Shown: in pieces, positions 1-8,524 of the stretch
How the letters are laid out: every line of letters begins with the position of its first letter
Numbering within the stretch: position 1 is the stretch's first letter
Assembly (NCBI RefSeq): GCF_041081105.1
Contig: NZ_CP163528.1
Location: 3,224,001 to 3,288,000, forward strand
DNA: 64,000 nt
Direction: 5' to 3'
From: Promicromonospora sp. Populi
GTDB taxonomy: Bacteria; Actinomycetota; Actinomycetes; Actinomycetales; Cellulomonadaceae
Program-made: the position numbers and the translations under genes
The notes under the pieces: model-generated
Database searches by the model: none
The model's input: the letters and a program-made list of their open reading frames with translations, nothing else
Told to the model about the DNA's origin: nothing

Positions 1-200
1 CGTGCGGGCAGTGGAGCGGCCTGCTCACCGAGCGGGAGCTCGACGTCGCGCGGCTCGTGGTGCAGGGCCGGACGAACCGGCAGGTGGCCGCGAACCTCTA
101 CGTGTCGGTCCGCACCGTGGAGGTGCACCTGGGGCGGGTCTTCCGCAAGCTCGGGGTGCGCTCCCGCACGGAGCTGGCGGTGCTGGCGCTGAGGGGCTGA
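1..200 (+). CDS. LuxR-family regulator, C-terminal HTH only (5' end outside window)
   Basis: The window opens inside this gene, so only the last 65 residues are visible, read from base 3 to a TGA at 198-200. They form a complete LuxR/FixJ-type helix-turn-helix: LTERELDVARLVVQGRTN, then QVAANLYVSVRTVEVHLGR and VFRKLGVRSRTEL. This domain binds DNA in NarL-type response regulators and in LuxR regulators with AAA or MalT-like N-termini. The sensory half is not visible, so the signal and the type cannot be told. It converges on dtd, with a perfect inverted repeat between the two stops. Confidence 0.85.
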   Translation, partial: CGQWSGLLTERELDVARLVVQGRTNRQVAANLYVSVRTVEVHLGRVFRKLGVRSRTELAVLALRG

Positions 201-206
201 GCCGCT

Positions 207-231
207 GGCCGGCGCCGGTCCGGCGCCGGCC
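207..231. terminator. Perfect 12-bp inverted repeat between convergent stops
   Basis: Two 12-base arms, GGCCGGCGCCGG and its complement, flank a single T between the stop of the LuxR-type gene and the stop of dtd. There is no U-tract. The position suggests a bidirectional terminator or a barrier to read-through, which is inference. Confidence 0.5.
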
Positions 232-657
232 TCACGCCTCCAGCAGGATGGTCACCGGACCGTCGTTGACAAGCTCGACCTGCATGTCGGCGCCGAACCG
301 CCCCGTCTCGACCGTCAGGCCGCGCTCCCGCAGCGCGGCCACGACGGCGTCGACGAGCGGTTCGGCGACCGGCCCGGGCGCCGCCTGGTTCCACGTGGGG
401 CGGCGCCCCTTGCGAGCGTCGCCGTAGAGCGTGAACTGGCTGACGACGAGTACCGGAGCGCCGACGTCGGCCACGGACTTCTCGTCGTGCAGGATCCGCA
501 GGTCGGCGATCTTGCGGGCGATCGTCTCGACCTGGGCGGCGCCGTCGTCGTGCGTCACGCCGACCAGCGCCAGGATCCCCGGCTTGTCGATGGCGCCGAC
601 CACCTCGCCGTCGACGACCACCGATGCGCGGGTGACCCGCTGGAGCACCGCCCTCAT
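232..657 (-). CDS. dtd: D-aminoacyl-tRNA deacylase
   Basis: This 141-residue protein matches the full usual length of Dtd, which hydrolyses D-amino acids wrongly attached to tRNA and so keeps D-residues out of protein. The N-terminus [17 protein letters not shown], the [15 protein letters not shown] block (the conserved SQFTL active-site motif) and the C-terminal [12 protein letters not shown] (the cross-subunit Pro-containing NxGP-type motif) are all present. The ATG overlaps the TGA of the upstream asparaginase-like gene in an ATGA arrangement, so the two are probably co-translated. Its role is housekeeping and no regulation is evident. Confidence 0.95.
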   Translation of the reverse strand: MRAVLQRVTRASVVVDGEVVGAIDKPGILALVGVTHDDGAAQVETIARKIADLRILHDEKSVADVGAPVLVVSQFTLYGDARKGRRPTWNQAAPGPVAEPLVDAVVAALRERGLTVETGRFGADMQVELVNDGPVTILLEA

Positions 658-1727
658 CGGCGGCTCTCGTACGGGTCGGCGAAGACCGCCCGGACCTCCC
701 CGACCGGTCGCCCGCCACCGAGCACCGGCACACGGCCCAGCCCGTCGAGCCCGCCCGGGTAGACGCCCGGCAGGCTTGCGGCACCCGCCGCACGCAGGGC
801 GGCGGCGAGGATCGCCGGGCGCGACCGGGCGGAGCCGTCGAGCACCTTGAAGGCCAGGGCCGAGCCGTCGGGCAGCCCAGCGGCGTAGACGCCCTCGGCA
901 CCGTCCTTCGCAACCAGGCCCGGCACGGCCTGCATGGCGAGCGTGACGTCCCGGCCCGTCCCACCCATCATGTCGGGGTGCGCAGAGATGGCGCGGCCGA
1001 CGCGCGCCTCGTGCGAGCGGAGGTCGACGGTGGGCGCGGCGCCCAGGGTCGAGAACGCGCGCGCCAGACCCAGCAGGGTGGTGGAGAGCAGGGGCGCACC
1101 GCAGCCGTCGACGGTGGTGTGCATGACAAGCTCGGCGTCGCCGGTCATCTCGAGGATGGTGCCGCGGATGGCCCGCTGGAGCGGGTGCTCGGGCGACAGG
1201 TAGGTCTCGATGTCCCAGCCCTGCGTGAGGCAGGTGGCGAGCATCGCCGCGTGCTTGCCCGAGCAGTTCTGCGCGAGCGACGCCGGACCCGGCCCGCCGT
1301 CGTGCGGCGCCATGTGCCACTCCAGCGCGGCCGGCGGGTACAGCGGCAGGTCAGGGGTGTTCTGCAGCGCGTCGATGCCCAGGCCCACGGAGGCGAGGAT
1401 CTGCAGCACACCCTCCAGGTGGATGAGCTCGCCGTTGTGGCTCGCGGCCGCGAGCGCGAGCAGGCGGTCCGGCAGCTCCAGGCCCGCGCGGAGCATCGCG
1501 ACGAGCTGCAGCGGCTTGAGCGACGAGCGCGGCCAGATCGGCGTGGTCGGGTTGCCCGCCTGGACCACCGGGCGGCCGGACGGGTCGAGCACCACCAGGT
1601 GTCCCAGGTGCACCGACTCCACCATGTCGCCGCGGATCACCTCGGCCAGCGGCGCGGCGCCGTCGAGCGCACTGCCCGACGAACCGGTCGCCCGGGCCAT
1701 CGGGGAGGACATGCGGCCGGTCACCAT
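654..1727 (-). CDS. L-asparaginase II-family protein (PF06089 type)
   Basis: About 357 residues belonging to the asparaginase family common in Actinobacteria and rhizobia, unlike the E. coli AnsA/AnsB fold. Typical segments are [20 protein letters not shown], the SSLKPLQ motif (candidate Ser-x-x-Lys catalytic pair), CSGKHAAML and [10 protein letters not shown]. It is expected to act in the cytoplasm, releasing ammonia from asparagine; the substrate is inferred from the family. The start is uncertain: ATG at 1727 (or the GTG next to it) overlaps the stop of the DUF2516 gene, and another ATG lies at 1712. It runs straight into dtd. Confidence 0.85.
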   Translation of the reverse strand: MVTGRMSSPMARATGSSGSALDGAAPLAEVIRGDMVESVHLGHLVVLDPSGRPVVQAGNPTTPIWPRSSLKPLQLVAMLRAGLELPDRLLALAAASHNGELIHLEGVLQILASVGLGIDALQNTPDLPLYPPAALEWHMAPHDGGPGPASLAQNCSGKHAAMLATCLTQGWDIETYLSPEHPLQRAIRGTILEMTGDAELVMHTTVDGCGAPLLSTTLLGLARAFSTLGAAPTVDLRSHEARVGRAISAHPDMMGGTGRDVTLAMQAVPGLVAKDGAEGVYAAGLPDGSALAFKVLDGSARSRPAILAAALRAAGAASLPGVYPGGLDGLGRVPVLGGGRPVGEVRAVFADPYESRR

Positions 1728-2056
1728 CCGCTCTGGGGACCGCGCGGCTTGTTGCCGGTGCCGTACGGCTGCAGGCGGGGCCGGACGCTCACCCAGTAGA
1801 TGATCGCGGGCGCCACGGCGATGATGTTGAGGAAGGAGCCGAACATGAACCCGCCCTGCAGCCAGCCCTGCGGCAGCCCGAGGAAACCGAGGGCGGCGGC
1901 CAGGCCCAGGATCGCCAGCCAGGCGACCTTCGACAGGCGTCCCTCCGCCCGGAAGCCCTTGTCCGGCCGGCGGACGGCGTCGACGAACGCGACGACCTGG
2001 ACGACAAAGACCACGAGCGCGAGCGCGGCCATCACGAACCACTGCAAGAATCCCAC
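1721..2056 (-). CDS. DUF2516 family membrane protein
   Basis: The product has 111 residues: an N-terminal membrane helix (about 5-28), a basic stretch VRRPDKGFRAEGRLSK, then two more hydrophobic segments with an AIIYW motif near the C-terminus. This matches the actinobacterial DUF2516 family, which has no known function. The stop overlaps the start of the asparaginase-like gene, so it probably leads the small operon running to dtd. The start ATG at 2056 fits the conserved family N-terminus MGFLQ. Confidence 0.85.
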   Translation of the reverse strand: MGFLQWFVMAALALVVFVVQVVAFVDAVRRPDKGFRAEGRLSKVAWLAILGLAAALGFLGLPQGWLQGGFMFGSFLNIIAVAPAIIYWVSVRPRLQPYGTGNKPRGPQSGW

Positions 2057-2109
2057 GGCGCGAGCCTACGGCACGGACCGGGCGTTCCTCTGCGCGGGAC
2101 CGGGACAGC

Positions 2110-3225
2110 TCACAGCTCGGGGAGGGCGTCGCGGGCCTCGCCCGGGGAGGCGCCCGCGGCCTCCAGCGCGTCGACGACGGGCGACCGCAGGAGCATGACC
2201 AGCGACTGCACCTGCCAGTCGCCCTCGCCCACGGTCCGCGGGTCCGCCTGGGCGGCCACGCCGGTCAGCGCCTCGCGTCCGCGAGCGCCGTCGCCCCCGG
2301 AGGCGACGTCGGAGGCGAGCTGCCGCACACCCGTCGCGAAGCCCTCGATCAGGCCGGCCACGGGCTGGACGTCGTGCTCCCCTTCGAGCACCGGGACCAC
2401 GCGGCGGGCCAGGACCCGTACGGAACGCATCGCGCGGTCGACCAGCACCGCCTGCTCCTCCAGCCGGGCGAGCTCGCCGCGGTGTATCCGCCCCACGGAG
2501 ATCCGTGCCAGCTCGCGGGCGTCTCGGGCGGCCTCCTGCCACTCGGCGAGCACCGGTTCGGAGGCCCGGCCGAGCACGAGGGCGGCGCGGACGTCGTCCA
2601 GGTCGCGTGAGCGCATGCCGCGGGCGAGCGTCTCCAGGGTCTCGGCGAGCTCGGTCACTGCCCGCTCGGCAAGCGCGCGCGGGCGGCGCCGGGTGTCACC
2701 CGGGGTGAGCAGCGCGACGAGCAGAGCGATCGCACCGCCGATCAGCGCGTCCGTCCACCGGCCGAGCGGCCCGCCGGAGACCGAGGGCAGGCCCACCACG
2801 ATGATCGCCTGCACACCCGCCTGCGTGACCAGGAGCGCACCCCGGTCGATGAACCGCGCGGCGATCGCGGAGAAGAACAGCACGAGGCTGAGCTGCCACC
2901 AGCCCGACCCGATCAGGTGCACGACCAGGTCGCCCATGGCGACGCCGACGGCCACGCCCACGGCCATCTCGGACACCCGGCGGACGTCCCGCTGCGCGGT
3001 GAAGCCGAGCAGCACCCACGCCGCGACGGGCGCGAAGAAGGGCTGCTCGTGCCCCAGCACGTACCGCGCCACCAGGTATGCGACCCCGGCGGCGAGCGAT
3101 GCCTGCGCGATCGGGATGAGGCTCGCCCTTGCGCGGGTCCAGCCCTGCCGCAGCCGGGTGCGCAGCATGAGGGTGCGCATCGCCTTGCGCCACATCTCGT
3201 CGGCTGGCCCCGGCAAGGAGTTCAC
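2110..3225 (-). CDS. FUSC/aromatic-acid-exporter-like membrane protein
   Basis: About 371 residues. Residues 30-200 hold a cluster of hydrophobic segments, including ASLAAGVAYLVARYVLG and FFAPVAAWVLLGFTAQ. A long helical cytoplasmic half rich in Arg and Glu follows. This is the layout of FUSC/ArAE-like permeases, which are linked to export of aromatic acids or other small organics; the substrate here is unknown. GTG at 3225 is preferred because GAGGATG lies about 8 bases upstream; ATG at 3195 (MWRKAM) is the alternative. Confidence 0.75.
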   Translation of the reverse strand: MNSLPGPADEMWRKAMRTLMLRTRLRQGWTRARASLIPIAQASLAAGVAYLVARYVLGHEQPFFAPVAAWVLLGFTAQRDVRRVSEMAVGVAVGVAMGDLVVHLIGSGWWQLSLVLFFSAIAARFIDRGALLVTQAGVQAIIVVGLPSVSGGPLGRWTDALIGGAIALLVALLTPGDTRRRPRALAERAVTELAETLETLARGMRSRDLDDVRAALVLGRASEPVLAEWQEAARDARELARISVGRIHRGELARLEEQAVLVDRAMRSVRVLARRVVPVLEGEHDVQPVAGLIEGFATGVRQLASDVASGGDGARGREALTGVAAQADPRTVGEGDWQVQSLVMLLRSPVVDALEAAGASPGEARDALPEL

Positions 3226-3256
3226 GAGGGCATCCTCGCATCCCCCGCCCCCGGGG

Positions 3257-4407
3257 TCAGATCAGGCTGGTCGGGCCGCGGAGGCCTCGGGTCAGCGGGC
3301 CGTGCGACTCCGGGCGATCGACGGACATACCGTCGCCCGGGACGACGATCTCCTGCGCCGCCGACACCTCGATGCCCTGGCCCGAGATCTCGCCGGACAC
3401 CATGAGCTCGGCGTCCTCGGGCACGTTGCGCTTGAGCACGGCCAGGCCGATCGGCCCCAGCTCGTGGTGGCGGGCCATGGAGGTGAGCGTCCCGACGACC
3501 TTGCCTTCCCCGCCGTCCGGCGTCGGGAGGCGCACCTCCGCGCCCGCCTCCGGGAGCAGGTGCTGCGACCCGTCGAGGTGCAGCAGGACGAGCCGGCGCG
3601 GCGGCCGGCCGAGGTTGTGCACGCGCGCGACCGTCTCCTGGCCGCGGTAGCAGCCCTTGTTGATGTGGACGGCGGTGCGCAGCCAGTCCAGCTCGTGCGG
3701 GATGGTGCGCTCGTCGACCTCACGCGCGTAGCGGGGGCGCCAGGCCTCGACCCGGAGGGCCTCCGTGGCCCAGGTCCCGGCGAGCGGCCAGCCGGCGGCC
3801 TCGCGGGCGGCGACCTCGGCCTCCAGGTCGGCGCGGGGCACGAGCACCAGCCGCCACGGCCGGGCCGCGCCGGGGTGCTCGGACTCGGGCGGCCCGTAGC
3901 GCGTTCCACCGGCTGCGACGTTCGGCCAGGCGTCGTGCCAGGTCACCGGTTCGCCCTCGGCACCCTCAGCAGCGACGGGCTCGCCGATCGCGGCCCACTC
4001 GTCCGTGGCGTCCGTGACCTCGACGCGGAGCGTGAACTTCATGCGGTCCAGCCAGCCGGCCAGGCCGGGGGCCGACGCGCGCTCGGTGATCAGCCACGTG
4101 GACTCGCCATCGTCGACCACGCCTGCCGCGTGCTCGATGTGGCCCTGCGGCGAGAGGACGAGCAGCTCCGTGCTGGTGCGCGGGGCCAGGCCGTCGAGCT
4201 GCTGCGAGGTGATCGAGTGCAGCCAGCTCAGCCGGTCCGGCCCGGCGACCCGCACCACACCGAGGTGCGACTGGTCGACCACCGCCCCGCCGCGCGACAG
4301 CGCGCGCTGCTCGGCCGTCGGGTCGCCGTAGTGCCAGGCGATGCCGGCGTCGGGCCGGCGGCGGCAACCGCGCCGTGCCGGCTGAACAGGGGGCTCTCGT
4401 AGTCCAT
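3257..4407 (-). pseudogene. Folate-binding YgfZ/GcvT-like protein gene with an apparent frameshift
   Basis: The main reading frame (3257-4282) encodes a tetrahydrofolate-binding YgfZ/IbaG-type protein, including the family signature KGCYRGQETVARVHNLG. YgfZ proteins support repair or assembly of Fe-S clusters. The natural start, ATG at 4407 with GAGGTG upstream, begins the family N-terminus MDYESPLFSRHGAVAAAGP but lies in another frame. The two frames meet near 4350-4367, where one base seems to be missing in a GCC/GGC-rich run; 4407 and 4282 differ by 125 bases, which is not a multiple of three. A GTG at 4282 could give a shortened protein. Sequencing error or a true mutation are both possible. 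Confidence 0.8.
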
Positions 4408-4496
4408 GCTCACCTCAGGTGCAGCGTCGTGGACGGGCGAGGCATTCCCTCACCCGGGATCTCACTGCCGGTGCAGAATTACTGCAGGTCCGTCAA

Positions 4497-5113
4497 TCAC
4501 TTCCGGTCCAGCTCCGCCGAAGCGTACGAGCGCAGCGGCTCGCCGAACGCGGCGAGCTCCTCCACCCACAGCAGGCGGCCCTGCACCAGGCCGTACAGCC
4601 GCTTCGACGCACGCACCTCGGACGCCGTCGACGTGCGCGCTATCGCGTCCGACGCCAGGTCGATCCGCCCGTTGCCGGCGGCGCCGATGTAGACCGTGAC
4701 CCGCCCGGAGGCGTCGGACACGAGTACCTCAAGAGCGTGCTTGTCGTCCTCGAGCCCCTCGGGACGGTCCGTGGAGACGCGCCAGTAGCCGGTCTCGGTG
4801 GACCAGACGGTTCCGGCCGTGGCGACGTCGGGCGCCTCGACGGCGTCCGGGAGCGGGGCCTCGACCGGGTCCGGCACGGGGCCGGCCACTCGCCGTCGTC
4901 GGGCAGCTTGTCCGGGACGGCGGCGTCGAGCACCCGCAGCGTGGACTCGAACCGCAGGTACGGGCCGCCGTCGTGGTCGAAGACCAGGTCCTGGACGAAC
5001 GTCTTCCTGCCGATGCCGGGGTACTCGATCACACCCTCGCCGCGCCACCGGCCGACCAGCCAGGCCAGCGGGTAGACCTCGGGTGAGAGGCCGTCAGGGA
5101 AGGTGAACGTCAT
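4497..5113 (-). pseudogene. Nitrobindin/FABP-like protein gene with an apparent frameshift
   Basis: The first frame from ATG at 5113 encodes a nitrobindin-like start (LAWLVGRWRGEGVIEYPGI, then FVQDLVFDHDGGPYLRFES). This family forms a ten-strand beta barrel that binds heme b through a distal His. The frame fails after about residue 77. Homology resumes in another frame at VPDPVEAP and runs to the stop at 4497, including TVWSTETGYWRVS. The break lies at a GGGG run (4878-4881), and the span of 617 bases is one short of a multiple of three. This is the second such break within 600 bases, which favours a local sequence error. Confidence 0.75.
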
Positions 5114-5226
5114 CAGCGCTGGCCGGTGTACAGCTTGTAGACGACGTAGCCGGCGAACCAGGTGACCGCTATGGCGACGGCGACGATGAGGCCGGTGAAG
5201 ATGAGCTCAAGGGCATGGATCGACAT
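5113..5226 (-). CDS. 37-residue single-pass membrane microprotein
   Basis: A short frame beginning MSIHALELIFTGLIVAVAIA and ending VVYKLYTGQR* encodes one hydrophobic helix with a short basic tail. Its stop overlaps the start codon of the nitrobindin-like gene, as expected for a coupled pair. It starts 39 bases from the divergent DsrE-like gene, so the two share a promoter region. No function is recognised. The clean helix, the overlap and the basic C-terminus argue that it is a real gene. Confidence 0.6.
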   Translation of the reverse strand: MSIHALELIFTGLIVAVAIAVTWFAGYVVYKLYTGQR

Positions 5227-5265
5227 GCCGCCGATCTTAACCGTCGACGGCCTAGAGTCGGCGGC

Positions 5266-5625
5266 ATGCGCCAGCTCGTGATCAAGACCACTGCAGGCCT
5301 GGACCGGCCCGAGGCCACCAACCAGGCGTTCACCGTCGCCGCCGCCGCGGTGGCGTCCGGGGCGGAGGTGAGTCTCTGGCTCACCGGGGAGTCGGCATGG
5401 TTCGCCCTGCCCGGCCGGGGCGCCGACCTCACGCTCGACCACGCGACGCCGCTGCCCGACCTGCTGGAGGTTGTCCTGGCCGCCGGGACCGTCACGCTCT
5501 GCACCCAGTGCGCCGCGCGCCGCGACATCACCGAGGCCGACGTGATCCCGGGCGTCCGCATAGCGGGATCGGCGCTGTTCACCGAGGAGATCCTGCGGGA
5601 CGGCGCCCAGGCGATCGTCTACTGA
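5266..5625 (+). CDS. DsrE-like family protein
   Basis: This 119-residue alpha/beta protein starts MRQLVIKTTAGLDRPEATNQ and contains GAEVSLWLTGESAWF and a CTQCAARRDI segment. It resembles the DsrE/YchN-type fold used in sulfur relay or small-ligand binding. The pair C-x-x-C in LCTQCAAR may be redox active, which is inference. It is transcribed away from the microprotein gene. It lies tail to tail with DUF4395. Confidence 0.7.
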   Translation: MRQLVIKTTAGLDRPEATNQAFTVAAAAVASGAEVSLWLTGESAWFALPGRGADLTLDHATPLPDLLEVVLAAGTVTLCTQCAARRDITEADVIPGVRIAGSALFTEEILRDGAQAIVY

Positions 5626-5651
5626 ACCCGGGCGCCGCGTCGCTCAGGCGC

Positions 5652-6092
5652 TCAGGCGCGGACCAGGCCCGTCCGGCGCAGCAGCAGGTACATCTCGCAC
5701 CCGAGGCACAGTCCGATGACGGCGTTCAGCGCCGCGGCGACGAACGCCACCGCCGCCGCGATCGGCACGGCCGGGAGCACCCCGAACAGGCCGAGGATCA
5801 CGCCCACCGCGGTGACAAAGAGGCCGACGCCCTGCGCGAAACGCGGCGGACGCCGGTCCTCGAGCTCCGCCGGCGGGCTCAGCCGCGGCCGGACGAACTT
5901 CTTGAACAGCAGACCCTGCCAGGAGCCCTCGGCGCCGCGCACCGTGCCAAGCAAGAAGCTCAGCATGATGAAGGCAAGCAGCCACAGCCCCGCGGTGCTC
6001 GCACCGAGCAGTACGACGGCGGCCAGCAGCACCGCCGTGATGCTCGCGCCGACGCGCGGTCCACGCGGGTCGATCCCCTTGTTCTCCGTCAT
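5652..6092 (-). CDS. DUF4395 family membrane protein
   Basis: The protein has 146 residues with four hydrophobic segments and the family's VGASITAVLLAAVVLL start, FVRPRL segment and NAVIGLCLGCEMYLLL end. The CLGCE motif is typical of DUF4395, whose members often sit beside thioredoxin-like proteins and rhodanese genes. The start overlaps the stop of the thioredoxin-like gene by four bases. The pair may form a membrane thiol system, which is inferred from position only. Confidence 0.85.
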   Translation of the reverse strand: MTENKGIDPRGPRVGASITAVLLAAVVLLGASTAGLWLLAFIMLSFLLGTVRGAEGSWQGLLFKKFVRPRLSPPAELEDRRPPRFAQGVGLFVTAVGVILGLFGVLPAVPIAAAVAFVAAALNAVIGLCLGCEMYLLLRRTGLVRA

Positions 6093-6538
6093 GACTGACC
6101 CTCCACGTCCGCTTCGGCCACCACAGTGGGGACCCGGTTCAGAGCTTGCCGTGCCTGGGTGTCGGAGACGACGCCGCTCATGCGAGCGACCTCGCGCCCG
6201 CCGCCGTCGACCACGAGGACCGTGGGGGTGCGGAGCACACCCAGGGTGCGCACGAGGTCAAGATGGTCGTCCACGAGCACCTCGCGGTGCCCGACGCCGG
6301 AGCCGGAACCCGTGAGGCCGCCCAGCACCCGGGACGTCGACCGGCACGCGGCGCACACCTCGGCAGAGAACTGCACGAAGGTCACGCGGTCGGCGAGTGC
6401 GATGCCCGACGAAGCCCAGTCGATCCCGGCGGGCGTCTCCCGGGGCGCGTGCACAGCACCTTGACGTGCTGACCACCACACCCCGAGCGCGGCCGTGCCC
6501 AGTACGAGCACGACCAGTGCTATCACCTGTCCCAGCAT
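6089..6538 (-). CDS. Membrane-anchored thioredoxin-like protein
   Basis: About 149 residues: an N-terminal membrane anchor (residues 3-23), then a thioredoxin fold with FVQFSAEVCAACRS, where the active site is Cys-Ala-Ala-Cys instead of the usual CGPC. The cis-Pro loop LRTPTVLVVDGGGRE follows. The domain should face outside the cytoplasm if the anchor acts as a signal anchor. CAAC sites are seen in thiol oxidoreductases outside the classic thioredoxins. It is co-transcribed with DUF4395. Confidence 0.85.
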   Translation of the reverse strand: MLGQVIALVVLVLGTAALGVWWSARQGAVHAPRETPAGIDWASSGIALADRVTFVQFSAEVCAACRSTSRVLGGLTGSGSGVGHREVLVDDHLDLVRTLGVLRTPTVLVVDGGGREVARMSGVVSDTQARQALNRVPTVVAEADVEGQS

Positions 6539-6592
6539 TTAGCCCACGATGCCGTGAGTTGCTCGTCCAGACAAGTGTTCGGTTGTGGTGTC

Positions 6593-7333
6593 TCAGAGTA
6601 TGACCATCCGGCCGACGACGAACACGAGGATGCCGCACACCGCCACGGGCAGCGCGCTCGCCGAGAGCCCGGCCAGCCGCGCGCCGCGGGACGGCAACCG
6701 CTCCAGCAGCAGGTGCAGCGCCCCCACGACGACACCCGCGACGAGCCCGCACCAGAGACCGCTCACGGTGTCGATGTTCGGCAGCAGCGTCCCGGCCCCG
6801 CCGCCCACCCCGACGGCGGCGATCGCGGAGATCCCCAGCGCGACCCAGCCGCGCACCGGCAGGGCGGACACGGCCGCGGCGACCGCCAGCGCGACCGCGC
6901 TGGTCACCACGAGCGCGGCCCCGGCGTCGGACCGGCCGGCGGCTATCCAGCCGGACGCGGCGACGGCCGCGACGACGCCGGCCACGGTGCCCGACACCGA
7001 CTCGGTCAGCTGGGGCCGCCCGTCCCGGCGCAGCATCTGCGCGATGAAGGCGAGCACCACCGCGCCCGCCAGCACCGTCGGCAGGTGGCGCAGCACCGGC
7101 TCGCCCTGCGTGAAGTAGGTGACGGCCGCGCCGCCGACGCCGCAGAGCGCCACGACCACCCGCGTGCTCCCCGGCGCGGGCAGCCGCAGCAGCGACGGCC
7201 AGCCCAGCGCGACGAGAACCACCAGGACCACTACCGCCGCCACGAGGGACAACGGCTGGGGCTGGACGAAGGACGCAGCGGCGACGACGGCTGCGAGCAC
7301 AGCGGTCAGCACGGCGCGGGTGGATACGGACAC
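6593..7333 (-). CDS. Polytopic membrane protein of unknown function
   Basis: The product is 246 residues, nearly all hydrophobic, with about eight predicted membrane helices rich in Ala, Val and Gly. I recognise no catalytic or transport motif. Helices are joined by short polar turns such as RRDGRPQLTES and LERLPSRGARL. It stands alone, with 54 bases to the thioredoxin-like gene and about 300 bases to glnR. ATG is used at 7333. Confidence 0.65.
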   Translation of the reverse strand: MSVSTRAVLTAVLAAVVAAASFVQPQPLSLVAAVVVLVVLVALGWPSLLRLPAPGSTRVVVALCGVGGAAVTYFTQGEPVLRHLPTVLAGAVVLAFIAQMLRRDGRPQLTESVSGTVAGVVAAVAASGWIAAGRSDAGAALVVTSAVALAVAAAVSALPVRGWVALGISAIAAVGVGGGAGTLLPNIDTVSGLWCGLVAGVVVGALHLLLERLPSRGARLAGLSASALPVAVCGILVFVVGRMVIL

Positions 7334-7502
7334 GCCCCCGAGTTTCCCAGAGACAGGCCTGGTTCCTTCAATCGCAGCACCGCACGGGCCAGATCCCCGC
7401 TAGATCCCGGCCATATCCCGCGCCAGAACGAGACGAGCGCCACTCGCTTCATGTGAGCGTCACGGGTGCTGACCAGCATGGTGGTGCCTAAGAAAAGGGC
7501 GT

Positions 7503-7518
7503 GTAACATGCTCGCAAC
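7503..7518 (+). promoter_or_regulatory. Candidate GlnR box upstream of glnR
   Basis: GTAAC and GCAAC are separated by six bases, about 115 bases before the glnR start, and another GCAAC follows at 7521-7525. The actinobacterial GlnR consensus is gTnAC, six bases, GaAAC. This could mean autoregulation. The rest of the roughly 300-base gap (7334-7631) holds no further feature I can support. Confidence 0.35.
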
Positions 7519-7631
7519 AAGCAACAGGGCAGACTTCCGCAAAGCCAGTTGGACGCGACGGGACGTCTCGCTACCGCGAGACCCGAGCCAGGGACGGTTG
7601 CAAGACGCCGGTTCCGAGAGGAGGTGCGTCA

Positions 7632-8483
7632 ATGGCAGAGCTGTTGATCCTCACACCCGCCACCGGCGGGTCGGCCGATGTACTGCCTGCACTGGGGCTC
7701 CTGTCCCACCGGGTGCGGGTGCTCCCTATGGAGCCATCGGCGCTGGTCGACGCCCCGGATGCGGACGTAGTCCTGCTCGATGCTCGCCGCGACCTGGTCG
7801 CGGCCCGCACCACCTGCCGGCTGCTGCACGCCACCGGCCTTACCGTGCCCCTCGTGCTGATCCTCACCGAGGGCGGCCTCACCGTCGTGACCCACGAGTG
7901 GGGTGCTGACGACCTGCTGCTGGAGACCGCCTCCCCCGCCGAGGTCGAGGCCCGCCTACGCCTCGTGATCGAGCGTTCGGCGCGCGGCCCGGCCGAGGAG
8001 TCGCAGCAGGAGATCTCCGCGGGCGAGCTCGCGATCGACGCCGGCGGGTACACCGCCCGGCTCCGCGGCCGCCCCATCGACCTGACCTACAAGGAGTTCG
8101 AGCTCCTCAAGTACCTGGTCCAGCACCCGGGCCGCGTCTTCACCCGCGCCCAGCTGCTGCAGGAGGTCTGGGGCTACGACTACTACGGGGGCACACGCAC
8201 CGTGGACGTCCACGTGCGGCGCCTGCGCGCCAAGCTCGGCCCGGAGCACGAGCAGCTCATCGGCACCGTGCGCAACGTCGGCTACCGGTTCGACCCGCCC
8301 AAGGAGCAGCGTCCGACCGAGGAGGTTCCCGCGGCGGTCGTCGCCGCGCCCGCGATCAGCTCGGTGAGCGCTCCGGCCGAGATCTCCGCGGCGAGCGTCG
8401 CTCCGGCGCCGGACGACGCCAAGCCCGCCGACGACCCCAGCGCGGGGACCGGCGAGAAGAGCGTCGCGCAAACGGGGCACTGA
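7632..8483 (+). CDS. glnR: Nitrogen-metabolism regulator GlnR (OmpR-type, orphan)
   Basis: The first 120 residues form a receiver-like domain with the GlnR phrases [13 protein letters not shown] [14 protein letters not shown] and [12 protein letters not shown]. The second half is an OmpR winged helix: [40 protein letters not shown] and [11 protein letters not shown]. These match GlnR of Streptomyces and mycobacteria, the global activator or repressor of ammonium uptake and assimilation genes. GGAGGTG lies 7 bases before ATG. An extra tail of about 60 residues rich in Ala, Pro and Ser after the DNA-binding domain is longer than in most GlnR proteins. No sensor kinase gene is adjacent, as usual. 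Confidence 0.92.
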   Translation: MAELLILTPATGGSADVLPALGLLSHRVRVLPMEPSALVDAPDADVVLLDARRDLVAARTTCRLLHATGLTVPLVLILTEGGLTVVTHEWGADDLLLETASPAEVEARLRLVIERSARGPAEESQQEISAGELAIDAGGYTARLRGRPIDLTYKEFELLKYLVQHPGRVFTRAQLLQEVWGYDYYGGTRTVDVHVRRLRAKLGPEHEQLIGTVRNVGYRFDPPKEQRPTEEVPAAVVAAPAISSVSAPAEISAASVAPAPDDAKPADDPSAGTGEKSVAQTGH

Positions 8484-8524
8484 GCGCCGCGCAGACCAAC
8501 CGGCGAGCGCGTAGGTTCTTACCC

